DNA of 64,000 bases, taken from Metabacillus halosaccharovorans (GTDB lineage Bacteria; Bacillota; Bacilli; Bacillales; Bacillaceae). The notes under the pieces were generated by a model that was not told the DNA's origin, searched no databases, and saw only the letters and a program-made list of their open reading frames with translations. Where the stretch lies: NCBI RefSeq assembly GCF_002019635.1, contig NZ_KV917371.1, positions 2,338,001-2,402,000 of the forward strand. Direction: 5' to 3'. Both the position numbers and the translations under genes were made by a program. Shown piece after piece: positions 45,248 to 54,669 of the stretch (position 1 is the stretch's first letter; each line of letters opens with the position of its first letter).

Positions 45248-45985
45248 TTAATCAAGTACTTTAATCTTTACTTTTTTTCTACCCCAGTTTACAGCATCTG
45301 ATTTTGAAGGGATAAAGACATCTATTTTATTGCCTTTAATCGCTCCGCCAGTATCTGCTGCAACCGCAGTTCCATATCCTTCAACTTCAACAGTTGAGCC
45401 AAGAGGAATAACAGAAGGATCTACTGCAATAACCTTTTTATCTGGATTTGCATTTAGGTTAATTCCAGTCGCAGTTGTACCTGAACATCCCTCGCAATTT
45501 GCTGTATAAGCAGTTGCGGTTACAGTCATTTCCTGACCTTCTGGTTCTTGCTCTGTTTCTGTTGTTTCTGTATTTTTAACTTTTTGAACCTTTTTTACTG
45601 TTGTAGCAGCAGGCTCAGTAGTATCTTTTTTTGTTTCAGAATGCTTGATTTGGAGCTCTTCCCCAGGTTTAATAATGTGGGAATCAAGGTTATTCCATTG
45701 TTCAAGCTCGTCTATATCTACTTCGTATTCTTCGGCAATATCCCAGAGAGTATCACCTAATTTTACTTCATGAGAATCATTAAGAACCAGCTGATCCTCT
45801 GGAAGAATTTTATCACTTGATAAGTTATTCCACTCTTTTATATGTTCAACTTCAACTTCATTTTGTTCGGCAATATCCCAGAGAGTATCACCTTCTTTTA
45901 CTGTAATTTCTTCTGCAGCAGCTTGTACCGAAAATCCTGCTGTCAATGATGCGAATGTGATAAACGAAATCAACTTTCTTTTCAT
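45248..45985 (-). CDS. yocH: Cell-wall protein with two LysM domains and 3D domain (YocH-like)
   Basis: This 245-residue exported protein has a signal peptide (cut near QAAAEE), two LysM repeats (GDTLWDIAEQNEVEVEHIKEWN and GDTLWDIAEEYEVDIDELEQWN), a Thr/Glu-rich linker and a C-terminal 3D domain (TATAYT, TATGIN, VIPLGSTVEVEGYG, and the D-x-D region AADTGG/KIDVF). It resembles YocH, a muralytic enzyme acting on peptidoglycan. AAGGAGG precedes ATG 45985; the upstream extension has no ribosome site. Confidence 0.88.
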   Translation of the reverse strand: MKRKLISFITFASLTAGFSVQAAAEEITVKEGDTLWDIAEQNEVEVEHIKEWNNLSSDKILPEDQLVLNDSHEVKLGDTLWDIAEEYEVDIDELEQWNNLDSHIIKPGEELQIKHSETKKDTTEPAATTVKKVQKVKNTETTETEQEPEGQEMTVTATAYTANCEGCSGTTATGINLNANPDKKVIAVDPSVIPLGSTVEVEGYGTAVAADTGGAIKGNKIDVFIPSKSDAVNWGRKKVKIKVLD

Positions 45986-46232
45986 GTTGTTTACCTCCTT
46001 GTTAGCGGTTGTGCTAATCAATGAATTCATCTTACCACGAAAAAGAAAGTTTAAAAGAACAAGCACTTAACAGTTTGTTTACGTTGTTACAGCTAGATGT
46101 TAGCTAGATTACAAACTGTTCCAACAATATCCAATTAAGATGGTTTTTGTGATTTTTATCATAGTATTTTCCATTATTGGTAAAAAATAAAGGGAGCTAT
46201 ATTGTTTTTTCTAAATGAAAAGACTCCACAGT

Positions 46233-46260
46233 AAAAAATCCCACTTTAGAAGAGGGATTC
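46233..46260 (-). terminator. Terminator of the sugar dehydrogenase gene
   Basis: On the minus strand GAATCCC (46254-46260) pairs with GGGATT (46237-46242 region), followed by TTTTTA. It lies between the dehydrogenase gene and the LysM-3D gene. The remaining intergenic stretch (45986-46232) shows no gene. Confidence 0.7.
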
Positions 46261-46273
46261 TTTCCATGTTACT

Positions 46274-47344
46274 TTAATACTCTCGTACTGTTATAGGAAT
46301 ATTGAGAAGCTTGTCATCATCTTTACTAGGTGTTCCTCTGCCATCTCGGTTATTTGTGATAGTGTAAAGGTGATTTTCTTCAATTAACACATCTCGCATT
46401 CTGCCACTACCCTCGTGAAAAGCCGAAACCTGATTAGAAGATAAGTCAAAACGTCGGACTTTTTCACCTCTAAGTGTGGCAATATAAAGACTTCCATTCC
46501 AATACTCTATACCGGATGGTGCCCAGGTTTGTTCACCTGTATGAAAAATAGGTGGAACCATACCGGGTTTTTCTTCATCTCCTTGAATAACTGGCCATCC
46601 ATAATTTTGTCCAGGTTTGATCAAGTTTATTTCATCATGTGCACTTTGCCCATGCTCAGTGCTATAGAGATTGCCGTCCGCATCCCATGCAAGACCTTGA
46701 GGATTTCTATGTCCATAAGAATACAGGTAAGAGGACTGAATTGGGTTATCATCTGGAACAGCCCCATCAAGTTTCATACGTAAAATCTTTCCTGCTAAAC
46801 TCTGCTTATCTTGTGCCAAGTTGGGATTACCTGAATCTCCGGTTGTAGCATAGAGCATGTTGTCAGGACCGATCTTTATTCTCCCGCCATTATGAATTCT
46901 TCCACCGGGGATATTTTCTACTAGTGTATCTTCTTCAATCCAAGTATCATCTTCTTTTTTAAGAACGATGATACGATTTTTGATTACATTTCCTTCTTCA
47001 TAGGTGTGATAGGCATATGCTTTATGGCTGGTTGTAAAATCAGTTGCTAACACAAAACCCAATAATCCACCTTCTCCCTCATGATGAACATTTTTTGTAA
47101 GAGATAACTTTTGTTCTTTTCGTGTATCTCCAGATATTTCTATGATTTTTCCTGAGCGTTGAGTAAGATAAAAGGTTTGATTATGCTTTGCTATGTTCCA
47201 TGGAATATCCAGATTTTTCGCTAGAGTTTCAACAGTATTTCCTGTTGTTTCGATATCTTGTATTTGGTTCTTTGGGGTTTCATCGGAGGCACACCCTGAA
47301 AGAAATAAAAGCAAGATCATCAAATAGACAGCCTTATTAAACAC
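46274..47344 (-). CDS. PQQ-dependent sugar dehydrogenase-like lipoprotein (YliI type)
   Basis: This protein of about 356 residues has a short signal peptide with lipobox LSGC and a six-bladed GDH-like propeller with typical blocks (GGLLGF, IHNGGRI, TGDSGN, RNPQGLAWD, NYGWPVI). Members oxidise aldoses using PQQ outside the membrane; some are inactive or have other roles. I start at GTG 47344 after GGAG, since the frame's earlier TTG at 47383 lacks a ribosome site. PQQ synthesis genes are not in this window. Confidence 0.85.
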   Translation of the reverse strand: MFNKAVYLMILLLFLSGCASDETPKNQIQDIETTGNTVETLAKNLDIPWNIAKHNQTFYLTQRSGKIIEISGDTRKEQKLSLTKNVHHEGEGGLLGFVLATDFTTSHKAYAYHTYEEGNVIKNRIIVLKKEDDTWIEEDTLVENIPGGRIHNGGRIKIGPDNMLYATTGDSGNPNLAQDKQSLAGKILRMKLDGAVPDDNPIQSSYLYSYGHRNPQGLAWDADGNLYSTEHGQSAHDEINLIKPGQNYGWPVIQGDEEKPGMVPPIFHTGEQTWAPSGIEYWNGSLYIATLRGEKVRRFDLSSNQVSAFHEGSGRMRDVLIEENHLYTITNNRDGRGTPSKDDDKLLNIPITVREY

Positions 47345-47408
47345 ATTATCACTCCATTTTTTTATGTTGGTAATATAACCCAATTATATCAATTTTGGAA
47401 TGTGGAAT

Positions 47409-47438
47409 CAAAAAGGAGAAGGCATGTAGCCTTCTCCT
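47409..47438 (-). terminator. Terminator of the coiled-coil protein gene
   Basis: On the minus strand AGGAGAAGGC (47429-47438) pairs with GCCTTCTCCT (47414-47423), followed by TTTTGATT. Confidence 0.88.
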
Positions 47439-47443
47439 GTCTA

Positions 47444-47770
47444 TTACACGGAATCATTTTCTCCAGATTCACTGACTTTTTCAATTTTATCGACAAACAT
47501 TTGAAATACTTTTCTTTTCTCATCTAATATTCTTATGTACTGCTTTAGTTCATCATATTTTTCTACAAATGGTATTTGATAGGTTGTTTTAATTGTTTCG
47601 ATAATTTCATCATTAATAGTAGACTGAATGACCTGTTTTGTAATTCCGGATTTATAGGAGTAGATTTGCAACTCGTTTTTTACTCTTTCGTATTCTTCAT
47701 CAAGCTCGATTTTTTGCTTGAGCATTTCTTCTTTCCATTCAGTTAACGCATCTTTTACATTGGCCTCCAT
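47444..47770 (-). CDS. Hypothetical coiled-coil protein
   Basis: This 108-residue, highly charged and helical protein has heptad-like stretches at both ends and no membrane segment. GAGGAGG precedes ATG 47770; the longer frame up to 47941 has no ribosome site. It is a single gene with its own terminator. I do not recognise the family. Confidence 0.7.
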   Translation of the reverse strand: MEANVKDALTEWKEEMLKQKIELDEEYERVKNELQIYSYKSGITKQVIQSTINDEIIETIKTTYQIPFVEKYDELKQYIRILDEKRKVFQMFVDKIEKVSESGENDSV

Positions 47771-48068
47771 AATAGTCCTCCTCTGCCTGAAATAAGAAAA
47801 AGTATAATGACATATCTTTATACAATATTTCTTAAATCTTTGTAATTTATGGGGGTAAGTAGGCATTGGGTGAAGCTTTTTTTTGTTTTTAGCGGAGAAG
47901 GGAAATGAGCGGTGTTCCCATACTTTTAACAGGTTATCCAAATCTGACCGGTTGCTTTTAGTTAAATTATTTGTTTTAATTAGATGTTACGTTTTTTGAT
48001 AAATGTAACAGCAAGTTACCATCTCTGTATGTATATCTTGCAAATATAATATAGAAGGTGAGAGTTAA

Positions 48069-49016
48069 ATGGAAAATAAAGAGTATCGAGTTTTATTATA
48101 TTATCACTATGTTACAATCGAAAACCCTGAAGAGTTTGCTCAAGAGCACTTAGAGTATTGTAAAAATCTTGGGGTATTAGGAAGAATTTTAATTGCTCAT
48201 GAAGGAATCAATGGGACACTTTCAGGAACTGTTGAACAAACCGAGCAATATATGGCACATATGAAAGAAGACCCTCGTTTTGCAGATATGGTCTATAAAA
48301 TAGATGAAGAGGATGAACATGCTTTCAAAAAAATCAAAGTACGTCATCGTCCAGAGCTTGTGACACTTCGTTTAGAAGACGATGTTAATCCGCTGGAGTT
48401 AACAGGAAAATATTATAGTCCGAAAGAATTCCAAGAAGCAATGCAACAAGAGGATACAGTTATTATTGACGCTAGAAATGACTATGAATATGCTGTAGGT
48501 CATTTTAAAAATGCGATTTTACCTGATATAAATACATTTAAAGAACTTCCGGAATGGATTCGAGACAACCGTGAAAAATTTGAAGGCAAAAAAATCCTTA
48601 CTTATTGTACCGGTGGAATTCGTTGTGAAAAGTTTTCCGGCTGGTTACGTAAAGAAGGCTTTGAAGATGTTGCACAGCTTCACGGCGGAATCGTTACCTA
48701 CGGAAAAGACCCGGAAGTACAGGGAAAAGACTGGGATGGACAATGTTATGTGTTTGATGAAAGACTTATCGTCCCTGTAAATAGAGTGGAGCCGACTGTT
48801 GTCGGAAAAGACTATTACACTTGTGAACCATGTGAACGATTTGTTAACTGTGGAAACCCTGAGTGTAACAAAAAAATTCTGTGCTCAGAAGAAAATGAAC
48901 ATAAACATTTACGTGCATGCAGCCATGAATGTCGAGTTCATGAACGAAACCGTTATGTAACAGAGCATGGTTTAACAGAAGAAGAAGTAAAAGAAAGACT
49001 AGCAGTGTTAGTTTAA
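48069..49016 (+). CDS. trhO: tRNA uridine(34) hydroxylase TrhO, rhodanese-type
   Basis: This 315-residue protein has an N-terminal acylphosphatase-like domain ([16 protein letters not shown]), a rhodanese domain with active Cys in [12 protein letters not shown], and a C-terminal cysteine-rich segment ([25 protein letters not shown]) that could bind zinc. The family hydroxylates wobble uridine 34 in tRNA together with prephenate-derived or oxygen-dependent pathways. AGAAGGTGAG precedes the ATG. It is a single-gene unit with a terminator. Length agrees with B. subtilis YbfQ (about 322). Confidence 0.92.
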   Translation: MENKEYRVLLYYHYVTIENPEEFAQEHLEYCKNLGVLGRILIAHEGINGTLSGTVEQTEQYMAHMKEDPRFADMVYKIDEEDEHAFKKIKVRHRPELVTLRLEDDVNPLELTGKYYSPKEFQEAMQQEDTVIIDARNDYEYAVGHFKNAILPDINTFKELPEWIRDNREKFEGKKILTYCTGGIRCEKFSGWLRKEGFEDVAQLHGGIVTYGKDPEVQGKDWDGQCYVFDERLIVPVNRVEPTVVGKDYYTCEPCERFVNCGNPECNKKILCSEENEHKHLRACSHECRVHERNRYVTEHGLTEEEVKERLAVLV

Positions 49017-49030
49017 TATATAGTTGTGTG

Positions 49031-49060
49031 AAAATCCCTTTCTTGATGAGAGGGATTTTT
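49031..49060. terminator. Terminator between trhO and the AraC gene
   Basis: AAAATCCCT (49031-49039) pairs with AGGGATTTT (49051-49059) and is T-rich on both sides, so it can serve both convergent genes. Confidence 0.8.
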
Positions 49061-49931
49061 AATTTCGATATATTTCATTTAAATAGGTAGTGGGTGATAC
49101 ACCGGTAACTTTTTTAAATACCCGACTGAAATAAAACGGGTTTGAAAAACCTAAAGAATCACTTACTTCAGAAATGTTAATGCATTTTTCTTTCAACATT
49201 TTAATCGCCTTTTCAATTAGTAATTCATCCTGAAATTGAGTGATGCTTTTTCCTGTTTCTTTTCGGAATAGAGTTGATAAATAGGCATAGTTCATGCCGA
49301 TAGACTCGGAAATTTCTTTACTTGATAATTTTTTAGATGAAGAGTGACTGAAAAGATCAATCATTTTTCCTACAATCCGATGTTGTTTTGATTTGTTGGA
49401 TTCCTCTAGTTTCTTACTATATAGATCTATAAAAAATTGGTAGGTCATCGAGGATGTTGTTAATGGTCGCAGAGTATGAGGTGACAAGTATTCTTCACAT
49501 AGTTTCTTCAGCTGAAGCTCTGTGTATTCAGGATTTTTCACAGTTCCGGTTTTCGGGAGAGTCATTTTTGAAAGATAGGTTTCTTCCATTATGAGTGTTG
49601 AGTGCTGATATTTGGAATATTCCCCTGAAGTTTCTACATTTATGTAATCGTATGAATCATAGAAATGAATATAATACCATTCTGTACCAGGTGTATAAAG
49701 TCTTGTCCCCCAGTGTGGAACATTTTTTTTAAGAAAAAGATATGCCCCACTTTGTAAAAGAAACTCCACATCATCTTCAATTACTTGTATATCCCCTTTT
49801 TTAACGTAAATAAACACATTGAGTGTTTCCATAAGACGGATAGGGTGATCTAAAATTCCCCTATCATCCCACATATGACCGATTTCTCTTATTAAAGGTA
49901 GAGTGTTTGTATATAAACTCACTTCATTCAT
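49059..49931 (-). CDS. AraC-family regulator of the arabinoside locus
   Basis: This 290-residue regulator has an N-terminal cupin-like domain (TLNVFIYVKKGDIQVIEDD, FLLQSGAYLFLKK) and two C-terminal helix-turn-helix motifs (SSKEISESIGMNYAYLSTLFR and ISEVSDSLGFSNPFYFSRVF). It is divergent from the GH127 gene, 145 bp apart, with a candidate operator between them that recurs upstream of the importer operon at 52817-52847. It is therefore the likely local activator for a beta-arabinoside. GGGAGG precedes the ATG. Confidence 0.88.
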   Translation of the reverse strand: MNEVSLYTNTLPLIREIGHMWDDRGILDHPIRLMETLNVFIYVKKGDIQVIEDDVEFLLQSGAYLFLKKNVPHWGTRLYTPGTEWYYIHFYDSYDYINVETSGEYSKYQHSTLIMEETYLSKMTLPKTGTVKNPEYTELQLKKLCEEYLSPHTLRPLTTSSMTYQFFIDLYSKKLEESNKSKQHRIVGKMIDLFSHSSSKKLSSKEISESIGMNYAYLSTLFRKETGKSITQFQDELLIEKAIKMLKEKCINISEVSDSLGFSNPFYFSRVFKKVTGVSPTTYLNEIYRN

Positions 49932-49983
49932 CGTCCAACCTCCCTAGCTTTCTTTTCTCTACTTTATCACGAAAAAACAAAAA

Positions 49984-50014
49984 AAAGATATGGATTATAT
50001 GGAATTGTGAATTC
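49984..50014 (+). promoter_or_regulatory. Bipartite operator, copy 1 (GH127 promoter)
   Basis: AAAGATATG (49984-49992), 8 bp, GGAATTGTGAATTC (50001-50014). The second half contains GAATT-N3-AATTC, an inverted repeat. Both elements, at the same spacing, recur at 52817-52847. Confidence 0.7.
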
Positions 50015-50075
50015 AGTTTTTGCTTTTTTTTCTTCACAATAGAAGTCATAACGATTAAAAGGGGAGGACTATATA

Positions 50076-52367
50076 ATGGAGAATGTTACACTTCTAGAGG
50101 GGATTTTCAAGGAATCCCAGGAAAAAGGGATGGAGTATTTGATTTATCTTGATGTTGATCGACTTGTTGCTCCATGTTATGAGGCCGCAGGTGAAACACC
50201 AAAAAAACCGACATATGGTGGATGGGAAACCAGAGGAATTAGAGGCCATTCGATAGGTCATTGGTTATCCGCTGCTTCCACAATGTATTCTGTGACAATG
50301 GATGAACGTTTAATAGAGAAATTAACTTATGCAATTGATGAACTTGCTCATATTCAATCTTTTGATAAAGATGGATATGTAAGCGGCTTTCCAAGGAATT
50401 GTTTTGATAACGTTTTCTCCGGGGATTTTGAAGTCGATCATTTTTCATTAGGAGGAAGCTGGGTTCCGTGGTACAGCATTCATAAAATATATGCAGGATT
50501 AATTGATACGTATCAATTAACAGGCAATCAAAAAGCTCTTACTGTTGTAACGAGGCTTGCAGACTGGGCAAGAAAAGGACTAAGTCAATTAAATGATGAG
50601 CAGTTTCAGAAGATGCTTATTTGTGAGCATGGAGGAATGAATGAAGTCTTTGTTGATTTATATAAAATCACGGAGAATATTGCCTATCTAGAGCTAGCCA
50701 AAAGGTTCTGTCACAAAGCTGTTTTAGACCCATTAGCAAGGGAATTGGATAACCTTGAAGGAAAACATGCAAATACGCAAATTCCAAAGGTAATAGGTGC
50801 AGCGAAACTTTATGAAGTTACAGGTGAGAAACAATATAAAGATATGGCTGAGTTTTTCTGGAATCAAGTCACAAAGCACCGCTCGTATGTAATTGGTGGA
50901 AATAGCATAGGGGAACATTTTGGTCCGGAGGATAAAGAGGAATTAGGTGTGACAACGACAGAAACATGTAATACGTATAATATGTTAAAGCTTACAGAAT
51001 GCTTATTTCGTATTAGCCAAAAGGTAGAATACATCGATTACTACGAAAAAGCTTTGTACAATCATATTCTAGCCTCACAAGATCCTGATACAGGCATGAA
51101 AACCTATTTTGTCTCAACACAACCAGGACATTTTAAAGTGTATTGTACACCAGATCAATCATTTTGGTGCTGCACAGGAACGGGGATGGAAAACCCTGCA
51201 AGATACACAAAGAATATCTACTATCAAAACGGTGATGAGTTATTTGTCAATTTATTTATCGCATCGCAAATTTCTCTTGCAGAGAAAAAAATGTCGGTAA
51301 AACAGCTAACTGTATTCCCTGAATCAGACCGAACTCAGTTAGTTGTTGAGCAGGCAGAGAGCGTACATCTGACTTTCCAAATACGGGTGCCTAATTGGAA
51401 TTCCGGTCCTGTAACAGTAACTGTTAATCAAAAAGACAAACATACAAGTACAAAAAATGGATATATCACACTTGAAGGAAAATGGAATAAGGGAGATATA
51501 ATTGATATCAAGGTCCCAATGAAAGTTTACACATCACCGATGAAACAAGATCCAACAAAAGCGGCGATTCTCTATGGACCAATTGTACTCGCAGGAGCAC
51601 TCGGTACGGAGAAATTTCCAGAAACAGACATATTGGATGATCATTTGAAATTAAATAATCACCCATTAATAAATGTGCCAGATCTTATCACAGATGACAT
51701 GGATGTAAGGAATTGGGTAAAACCTGTTGAAGGTGAGCCCCTTACATTTGAAACAGATTCAATTGGTCAACCGGGAAATAAACAGGTTACACTTATACCG
51801 TTTTATAAGCTGCATCATCAGCGTTATACATTGTATTGGAATATGATGAGTCATTCTATGTATCAAACATTCTTGACGGAAAAAAGGAAAAAAACAGATT
51901 TTCTTAATCGTGTAACGTTAGATGCTGTAAAACCCAATGAGCAACAACCTGAAGTAGAGCATTCCATTAAAAAACATAATTCAAGATCAGGGTATGTAAA
52001 CCTATATAATTGTGGATGGAGAGAATGTGTCAATAAAGGTTTTTTTAGTTATGAAATGAAGGTTTCAACCGATACACAAATGTACTTATTCGTGACTTAT
52101 AATGGTGATGATACAGACCGGCATATGGATGGAAAGATGTACGTGCGCGAATTTGATATTTTCATAGATGGTACAGCGATTGCTCACCAAGTTCTTAAAA
52201 AGAATAAACCAGGAGCATTGTTTTCCGTTTGCTACGAGATTCCGATGTCGTTCACGGAAGGAAAAGAAAAAGTAGAGGTGAAATTCGCATCGGAAGAAGG
52301 CAAAATTGCAGGGGGTGTATATGAGATAAGAATTGTGAATACGAATACTATTTTCCAAGAGAATTAG
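50076..52367 (+). CDS. GH127/GH146-type beta-L-arabinofuranosidase
   Basis: This 763-residue enzyme (DUF1680 family) has the catalytic cysteine glycosidase pattern: Glu296 and Cys298 in TTETCNTYNM, and Cys365-Cys366 in FWCCTGTGMEN. The residues match those that bind zinc and form the nucleophile in bifidobacterial HypBA1. An N-terminal alpha/alpha barrel is followed by beta-sandwich domains. With no signal peptide it should act on imported beta-linked arabinofuranosides, such as those on plant cell wall glycoproteins. GGGGAGGA precedes the ATG. Regulation is probably by the divergent AraC protein. Confidence 0.9.
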   Translation: MENVTLLEGIFKESQEKGMEYLIYLDVDRLVAPCYEAAGETPKKPTYGGWETRGIRGHSIGHWLSAASTMYSVTMDERLIEKLTYAIDELAHIQSFDKDGYVSGFPRNCFDNVFSGDFEVDHFSLGGSWVPWYSIHKIYAGLIDTYQLTGNQKALTVVTRLADWARKGLSQLNDEQFQKMLICEHGGMNEVFVDLYKITENIAYLELAKRFCHKAVLDPLARELDNLEGKHANTQIPKVIGAAKLYEVTGEKQYKDMAEFFWNQVTKHRSYVIGGNSIGEHFGPEDKEELGVTTTETCNTYNMLKLTECLFRISQKVEYIDYYEKALYNHILASQDPDTGMKTYFVSTQPGHFKVYCTPDQSFWCCTGTGMENPARYTKNIYYQNGDELFVNLFIASQISLAEKKMSVKQLTVFPESDRTQLVVEQAESVHLTFQIRVPNWNSGPVTVTVNQKDKHTSTKNGYITLEGKWNKGDIIDIKVPMKVYTSPMKQDPTKAAILYGPIVLAGALGTEKFPETDILDDHLKLNNHPLINVPDLITDDMDVRNWVKPVEGEPLTFETDSIGQPGNKQVTLIPFYKLHHQRYTLYWNMMSHSMYQTFLTEKRKKTDFLNRVTLDAVKPNEQQPEVEHSIKKHNSRSGYVNLYNCGWRECVNKGFFSYEMKVSTDTQMYLFVTYNGDDTDRHMDGKMYVREFDIFIDGTAIAHQVLKKNKPGALFSVCYEIPMSFTEGKEKVEVKFASEEGKIAGGVYEIRIVNTNTIFQEN

Positions 52368-52384
52368 AGCTGATTGCTGTTGAA

Positions 52385-52414
52385 AAGAAGACTAATCGAC
52401 ATAGTCTTCTTTTT
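52385..52414 (+). terminator. Terminator after the GH127 gene
   Basis: AAGAAGACTA (52385-52394) and TAGTCTTCTT (52402-52411) form a perfect 10-bp stem, then TTT. Confidence 0.88.
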
Positions 52415-52432
52415 GATTTTTTACGGATCTAA

Positions 52433-52795
52433 TAGAGCACTTTTCCAAATAAATCGACCACTTTTCCTATTAATTCAACCACTACCCAAGATTATTCAAT
52501 CACTCACTCGATTTTTTCAACCACACCCATTTTCCACACCTCAATTTAGAACACTTTTCCAAATAAATCGACCACTTTTCCTATTAATTCAACCACTAGC
52601 CAAGATTATTCAATCACTTACTCAATATTTTTCAACCACACCCATTTTCCACATCTCAATTTAGAGCACTTTTTCAAATAAATCGACCACTTTTTCTATT
52701 AATTCAACCACTAGCCAAGATTATTCAATCACTTACTCAATTTTTTCAACCACACCCATTTTCCAAGCTCAAAATAGAGCAACACTCCAATTAAT
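52433..52795. repeat. Tandem repeat array, about 114 bp x 3
   Basis: Three near-identical units of 113-115 bp start at 52433, 52547 and 52662 (TAGAGCAC/TAGAACAC), with the beginning of a fourth at 52775. Each unit contains four sub-motifs of the type TYRAYCAC (TCGACCAC, TCAACCAC, TCAATCAC, TCAACCAC) about 22 bp apart. Read on the minus strand these are GTGGTYGA words, like the array at 18396-18605. The open frame across it is an artefact of the repeat. Confidence 0.9.
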
Positions 52796-52816
52796 TCATT
52801 TTATAAATTCCAAAGA

Positions 52817-52847
52817 AAAGATATGTTTTCTGAGGAATTGTGAATTC
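52817..52847 (+). promoter_or_regulatory. Bipartite operator, copy 2 (importer operon promoter)
   Basis: AAAGATATG (52817-52825), 8 bp, GGAATTGTGAATTC (52834-52847), identical in both halves and spacing to 49984-50014. It lies about 140 bp before the binding protein start. Confidence 0.7.
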
Positions 52848-52986
52848 TCATCAATTCATAAATCTTTCATAATGAAATCAATAAGGCAGCTAGCTATAAA
52901 AAAAGAAATGGATTTATGCTCACGAACAGAATTGTAAGGGGTTGCATAAGATCTGTTTCGAAATAAAAAACAAAGGGGATACTAGG

Positions 52987-54597
52987 ATGAAAAAAATGAC
53001 GGTCTTTCTTTTAGTTATTTTTTTATGTTTAACATCGGTGTTAGTAGGTTGTAGTAATGCTGAAAAAGTGGAACAAACAGAAGATGGTAGAGTAGTCCTT
53101 ACTGCACTAATTACGAAACATGCATTAACACAGGAATTATCGAAAATGAAATGGCTGCAGGAAGCAGAAGAAAGAGCAGGTGTTGAAATTAAGTGGGAGG
53201 AAGTATCAGCTGATTGGTCTCAAAAAAAGGGGGCCATGCTGGCAGCAGGTGATATACCTGATTTAATCGTTGGTCCAAACGCTATTACTGATGCAGAATT
53301 TGCTAAATTTAATGGTTTGTTTGAAGATTTAACTCCATTGATTGAAGAGCATGCCCCGAACGTTCAAACGATGTTTGAAGAAAAACCTGAATTAAAAGCA
53401 CTATCAACACAAAGAGAAGGTGAAATATTCGGTCTGCCAAAATATCAAAGGTTTTGGCCGGAAACAGCAACTAGACAATTTATTAACAAGCAATGGTTAG
53501 AAAATCTTGGCTTGGAAATGCCAACAAACTGGGATGAACTTTATGAAGTGTTAGTCGCATTTAAAGAGAAAGACGCAAATGGAAATGGTGATCCAAAAGA
53601 TGAAATTCCTATGGACTTTTCGCCAACTGGGACAACTGGTTTTGGGTATTTTCAACCAACAGTTCTATTAGGTAGTATGGGGATCACAATAGGAGATGGA
53701 AGTGGAACAGGGATATTTGTGGAAGATGGAGAAGTGAAAAACTTCCTGGTTGATGAACGGTATAAAGAGCTTGTGTCGTTTCTGAATAAATGCTGGGAAG
53801 CAGGCTTAATCAATAAAGAAGTATTTACTCAAGACTATACAAAATACCAGTCAGTTGCACGTGGAGATGGAGACACAGCAAAGGTAGGTTATACATTTGG
53901 GTGGGAAGTAACTGACAGATTCGGTATTACACTTGCCCCACAATATGAATCAATGGCACCCTTAAAAGTTTCAACTGACTCAACAGAAGAGCTTTCCTGG
54001 AGTTATGATTATAACAACTTAAACTACGGTGTTAATCTTATTCAAATGTCGTCTCAAAGTAAAAACAAAGAAGCAGCGATGAAATTTATAAATGAATTAT
54101 ATGATCCGAAAGTTAGTATGCAGGTGTTATTTGGTTCCCTTGGAACAAACATTTCGGACAATGGTGATGGATCTTACTCTGTTCTGCCTCCTGAAGATAA
54201 AGAAATGGATCCTGGAACTTGGAAATGGACAACAACCTGGGCTGATAATGGACCAATGTATATTTCAGACTCGTTAGAGCTAACACTTGGAAGCGATATG
54301 CAATCAGTAGGAAAGCAAACAGAGCCATTACAACAAGTCTTTGAATCTTTAGATAAAGAGAAAGACGTTTTCCCTGGAACCTTTATTAAATACAGTGATG
54401 AAGACAACAATACATTAAGTCTGGCAAACACAGAAATTATGAATTTGGCAATGGCTAAATATTCTGAATGGATCACAAAAGGCGGTATTGATTCACAGTG
54501 GGATAATTATGTAAAAGAACTAGATAAGATTGGGATCAATAAAAACACTGAGATTATCCAAGGCTACTATGATGAATACATGAGCAATATGGAGTAA
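52987..54597 (+). CDS. Solute-binding lipoprotein of the third importer (LplA family)
   Basis: This 536-residue lipoprotein has lipobox LVGC (Cys near residue 22) and the LplA-type fold with the DANGNGDPKDE loop. It binds oligosaccharides, likely beta-arabinosides given the GH127 gene and shared operator. I start at ATG 52987 after AAAGGGG. The gene order binding protein, LplB-type permease, LplC-type permease, DUF624 makes a complete importer except for the ATPase. Confidence 0.9.
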   Translation: MKKMTVFLLVIFLCLTSVLVGCSNAEKVEQTEDGRVVLTALITKHALTQELSKMKWLQEAEERAGVEIKWEEVSADWSQKKGAMLAAGDIPDLIVGPNAITDAEFAKFNGLFEDLTPLIEEHAPNVQTMFEEKPELKALSTQREGEIFGLPKYQRFWPETATRQFINKQWLENLGLEMPTNWDELYEVLVAFKEKDANGNGDPKDEIPMDFSPTGTTGFGYFQPTVLLGSMGITIGDGSGTGIFVEDGEVKNFLVDERYKELVSFLNKCWEAGLINKEVFTQDYTKYQSVARGDGDTAKVGYTFGWEVTDRFGITLAPQYESMAPLKVSTDSTEELSWSYDYNNLNYGVNLIQMSSQSKNKEAAMKFINELYDPKVSMQVLFGSLGTNISDNGDGSYSVLPPEDKEMDPGTWKWTTTWADNGPMYISDSLELTLGSDMQSVGKQTEPLQQVFESLDKEKDVFPGTFIKYSDEDNNTLSLANTEIMNLAMAKYSEWITKGGIDSQWDNYVKELDKIGINKNTEIIQGYYDEYMSNME

Positions 54598-54669
54598 CGA
54601 TTACCTAAGGAGGCAGGGCTGCAACGTTTTTTGAGTCAGCCCGTTCTTCCTCAGTAAAGGAGAATGTAT

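Noticed and set aside
46070-46125. WalR box upstream of the LysM-3D gene
   Set aside because: TGTTAC and TGTTAG occur but with 7 bp between them instead of 5, so the known consensus is not met.
52374-52664. Plus-strand open frame of 96 codons
   Set aside because: It is the translation of the 114-bp tandem repeats.
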